From: Phycisphaerae bacterium
GTDB taxonomy: Bacteria; Planctomycetota; Phycisphaerae; Phycisphaerales; UBA1924
Reading direction: 5' to 3'
Assembly (NCBI GenBank): GCA_030426605.1
Contig: JAUHXM010000005.1
Coordinates: 1-64,000 of the forward strand
DNA: 64,000 nucleotides
Shown here: positions 61,654 to 64,000 of the stretch, piece after piece
Layout: each line of letters begins with the position of its first letter
Numbering within the stretch: position 1 is the stretch's first letter
The notes under the pieces: model-generated
The model's database searches: none
The model's input: the letters and a program-made list of their open reading frames with translations, nothing else
What the model was told of the DNA's origin: nothing
Position numbers and translations under genes: made by a program

Positions 61654-62799
61654 TCAGCGACGCTCCACGTCCACAGCCTGCAGCGCGTGTCCGCCGACCG
61701 GCCCGGGGTGCACGTCGTACCCGCGCACGCGCCAGGCGGGATCGACGAACGTCAGATCGATGTGCCACAGGCGCGGGATGAACGACCAGCCGGACTGCTG
61801 GGGCTGCCAGCTCGCGTCGGGCCCGAACCCCGCCGCGCTGTGCGCCTCGGTGAGCCCGTCCACAATCAAATCGAGCGACGCCGAGCCGCGCGGCGCGTTG
61901 AAGTCTCCAACGACGACGTCCGGCGCCGGGAAGCCCCCGGGCGCGTCCGCCGGGCGCCAGAGCCCGACGGCGTTCGGCGCCTTCGCCGGGCCCGCCCACA
62001 TGTCGATCGCACGCCGGGCCTCGCGCATGACGTCCATGCGCCATAGCCGTGGGTCGCTGGGCAGATCAACCACCCACACCACGAGCGACCTTCCGAGATC
62101 GGGGTACCGCGCCGATGCGTCGAACTCAAAAAACGCGATCCGGCCGTGGTCCCACCATGTCACCCATTCGCGGTCGGTGTCCGCGAGCCGGTGCAGCGGC
62201 GCCTCGCCCGAGCGCACGATCGGGAACGTGCTCGCGACCGCGAAGCGCCCGAACCGCGCGAACGTCGGGCGCGCCGGGTCCTCAGAGTCGCCGATCCGCG
62301 TGAGCCCTGTCAGCAGCGGCTCGAAATGCTCGTCCCGCCTCGGGTTGGCAACAACCGCGATGTCCGGGTCCAGATCCAACACCGCTTGCGCGAGGTCCGG
62401 GCGTCCGGGTGCCTGCGCCAGGTTCCAGTGCACGATCCGGACCGGGTCGCCCGCGCCCCCGACGCGCACCACGCGGTAGAGCCGCCATTCGACGAGCGCG
62501 ACCCACACCGTCGCGACCAGGCACGCCACGAGCAGGAACGGCCGCACGAACGCGCCGCCCAACCTCGTGCTCAGCGCCCCGAGCGCGGCGCTCACGCCCC
62601 ACGAGATCCACGCGAGCACGAGCACAGGCCAGCTTGGCACCCACCACACGTACTGCGACCAGTGCGATTCGTCCGTCAGCACCGCGCCGAGCCCCCACAC
62701 GAGCAGCACGGCGGCGCCCACGAGCGCCGTCAACCGCGCCGCCCAGGGGAGCGCCCGCCGGCGAAGCCACTTGATGGGTCCCTTGGGGGGCTCGCGCAT
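61654..62799 (-). CDS. Membrane-anchored endonuclease/exonuclease/phosphatase-family protein
   Basis: The 381-residue protein has three hydrophobic segments near the N-terminus (about 20-43, 50-73, 80-100) and an EEP-fold domain: VHWNLAQ (metal-binding Asn), VVGDFNAPRGS, and terminal HIDLTFVD with GGHALQAVDV. Substrates in the family range from nucleic acids to phospholipids and phospho-sugars; the location in a polysaccharide locus favours a periplasmic phosphodiesterase or phosphatase. A GTG one codon upstream is an alternative start. Confidence 0.75.
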   Translation of the reverse strand: MREPPKGPIKWLRRRALPWAARLTALVGAAVLLVWGLGAVLTDESHWSQYVWWVPSWPVLVLAWISWGVSAALGALSTRLGGAFVRPFLLVACLVATVWVALVEWRLYRVVRVGGAGDPVRIVHWNLAQAPGRPDLAQAVLDLDPDIAVVANPRRDEHFEPLLTGLTRIGDSEDPARPTFARFGRFAVASTFPIVRSGEAPLHRLADTDREWVTWWDHGRIAFFEFDASARYPDLGRSLVVWVVDLPSDPRLWRMDVMREARRAIDMWAGPAKAPNAVGLWRPADAPGGFPAPDVVVGDFNAPRGSASLDLIVDGLTEAHSAAGFGPDASWQPQQSGWSFIPRLWHIDLTFVDPAWRVRGYDVHPGPVGGHALQAVDVERR

Positions 62800-62973
62800 C
62801 ACAGCATCATTGCGCGCCCGATGCGACAAACCCCGACGACCTCCGAGCCGCGGCTTCTGACCACGCGGTCTCCCAGCCGCACACCCAGAGGGCACAGACC
62901 CTCGCGTGGGCTGAAGCCCGCGGCTCGGAACCCGTGGGTCCCCGTCCCTACCCTTCGCCCCCGGAGGACCGCC

Positions 62974-63978
62974 ATGAACATCGCCTGGCCCGACCACAAG
63001 ATCATCGTCACCGGCGGTGCCGGCTTCCTCGGGCACCACGTCCTCGAAGGCCTCAAAGCCCGAGGCGTGCCCGAGTCCTCCATCTTCGTCCCGCGTCGCA
63101 AGGACTACGACCTCACCGAAGCCGCGGATGTCGGGCGGATGTACGACGACGCGTTCGGCGGCGCGTGGACCATGGTCATCCACCTCGCCGCCGAGGTCGG
63201 CGGCATCGGCGCCAACCGCGAGAACCCCGGCCGATACTTCTACGCCAACATGGCCATGGCCCTCCACCTCATCGAGCAGGCCCGCACCCGCGGCCTCATC
63301 GACCGCGGCGGCACGTTCGTCCAGACCGGGACCATCTGCGCCTACCCAAACCTCACCCCCGTCCCCTTCAACGAAGACAACCTCTGGAACGGGTACCCCG
63401 AAGTCACGAACGCCCCGTACGGCGTCGCCAAGAAAGCCGCATGGCAGATGCTCGACGCGTACAAGCTCCAATACGACATGCACGGCGTGTACGTCCTGCC
63501 CGTGAACCTCTACGGCCCGCGCGACAACTTCAACCTCCACTCCTCGCACGTCATCCCCGCGCTCATCCGCAAGTGCATCGAGGCCCAGGACCGAGGCGAC
63601 GACCACATCGAGGTCTGGGGCACCGGAAGCGCCAGCCGCGAGTTCCTCTACGTCGAGGACGCCGCCGACGGCATCCTCACCGCCGCCGAGAAGATGGAGG
63701 GCCCCACCCCCATCAACCTGGGCACGAACATGGAGATCACGATCCGCGACCTCGTGCACCTGATCGCGAAGCTGACCGGGTTCGCGACCGAGGAGACGAT
63801 CGAGAGCAAGATCCGGTGGGACTCGACCAAGCCCGACGGGCAGCCGCGGCGGTGCCTGGACGTCTCCCGCGCGAAAGAGATGATGGGCTGGCAGGCGAAG
63901 GTCGGGTTCGAGGAAGGGCTCGAGCGGACCATCGCGTGGTTCCGCGAGCACCGCGAGGACGCCGACGCACGGATGTAG
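62974..63978 (+). CDS. GDP-L-fucose-synthase-like NAD-dependent epimerase
   Basis: The 334-residue SDR enzyme has IIVTGGAGFLGHHVLEGL (NADP binding), QTGTICAYPNLTPVPF (catalytic Thr plus the Cys typical of fucose synthase), NAPYGVAKKA (Tyr-Lys pair) and SSHVIPALIRK. These agree with GDP-L-fucose synthase (Fcl/WcaG), which epimerises and reduces the Gmd product. With gmd, 6 kb upstream, it could complete GDP-L-fucose synthesis. A strong GGAGGA site precedes the ATG. Closely related epimerases are the alternative. Confidence 0.85.
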   Translation: MNIAWPDHKIIVTGGAGFLGHHVLEGLKARGVPESSIFVPRRKDYDLTEAADVGRMYDDAFGGAWTMVIHLAAEVGGIGANRENPGRYFYANMAMALHLIEQARTRGLIDRGGTFVQTGTICAYPNLTPVPFNEDNLWNGYPEVTNAPYGVAKKAAWQMLDAYKLQYDMHGVYVLPVNLYGPRDNFNLHSSHVIPALIRKCIEAQDRGDDHIEVWGTGSASREFLYVEDAADGILTAAEKMEGPTPINLGTNMEITIRDLVHLIAKLTGFATEETIESKIRWDSTKPDGQPRRCLDVSRAKEMMGWQAKVGFEEGLERTIAWFREHREDADARM

Positions 63979-64000
63979 CACCGCATGGGGAAACGGGCGG

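Overview
The window is high-GC bacterial chromosome, most likely from the Planctomycetota, class Phycisphaerae (Phycisphaerales-like). The pointers are several secreted proteins that end in a GC-type dockerin tail (core DINGDGVLNFDDIDAF followed by a final Gly-Cys), an EF-Tu with an aberrant switch I, a SecE with an extra transmembrane segment and extracytoplasmic domain, and CRTAC1/FG-GAP and zinc-metalloprotease families common in that phylum. No rRNA or CRISPR array is present. Two tRNAs are seen (Thr-GGT, Trp-CCA).

Region 1 (1-3319) is a phage-like module cut by the window edge. A divergent promoter/operator separates a LexA/CI-type cleavable repressor (rightward) from a tightly coupled leftward operon: a two-HTH sigma-region-4-like regulator, an ABC-ATPase fused to a GNAT acetyltransferase, a 63-residue protein, and a terminase-like ATPase running off the left end. 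Region 2 (3485-15886) is mostly cell-surface and secreted: an HTH protein anchored by C-terminal membrane helices, four tandem dockerin-tailed paralogues (plus a possible remnant of a fifth), a MarR-type regulator with a UbiA prenyltransferase, a dockerin-tailed subtilase, a DUF1028/FG-GAP/dockerin protein and a beta-helix protein.

Region 3 (16032-19936) is the translation/secretion cluster tRNA-Thr, tuf, rpmG, tRNA-Trp, secE, nusG, closed by a clear intrinsic terminator; the ribosomal genes that often follow nusG are not here. Region 4 (19969-31586) has a membrane protein/XRE pair, a giant AsmA-like protein, a possible 26-residue zinc-ribbon peptide, an M42-like aminopeptidase, a CASTOR/POLLUX-like channel divergent from a two-RCK K+ channel, and a DEAD-box helicase.

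Region 5 (31739-37933) has an LPS-core-type glycosyltransferase and a WaaP-like kinase among hairpin repeats, an orphan beta-class DNA methyltransferase, a CRTAC1 dockerin protein, a DUF167 protein, MntR and a lower-GC small membrane protein. Region 6 (37969-50482) is housekeeping (rho, ptsI, RNase E/G, dxr) followed by two coupled TPR-GT41 O-GlcNAc-transferase-like proteins and two sulfotransferase-like proteins. Region 7 (50567-63978) starts with a large zinc metalloprotease and continues as a surface-polysaccharide locus: a decaprenyl-phosphate phosphoribosyltransferase-like UbiA, a GT-C membrane protein, gmd, an FkbM methyltransferase, a flippase, a UDP-sugar dehydrogenase, a membrane-anchored EEP enzyme and a GDP-L-fucose-synthase-like enzyme.

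Two genome-scale habits are visible. Many genes lack a Shine-Dalgarno but have a TAnnnT hexamer (often TACCAT) about six bases before the start codon, which suggests leaderless mRNAs. Several families of long inverted repeats sit at gene ends. All functions are read from sequence motifs alone; no database search was run.
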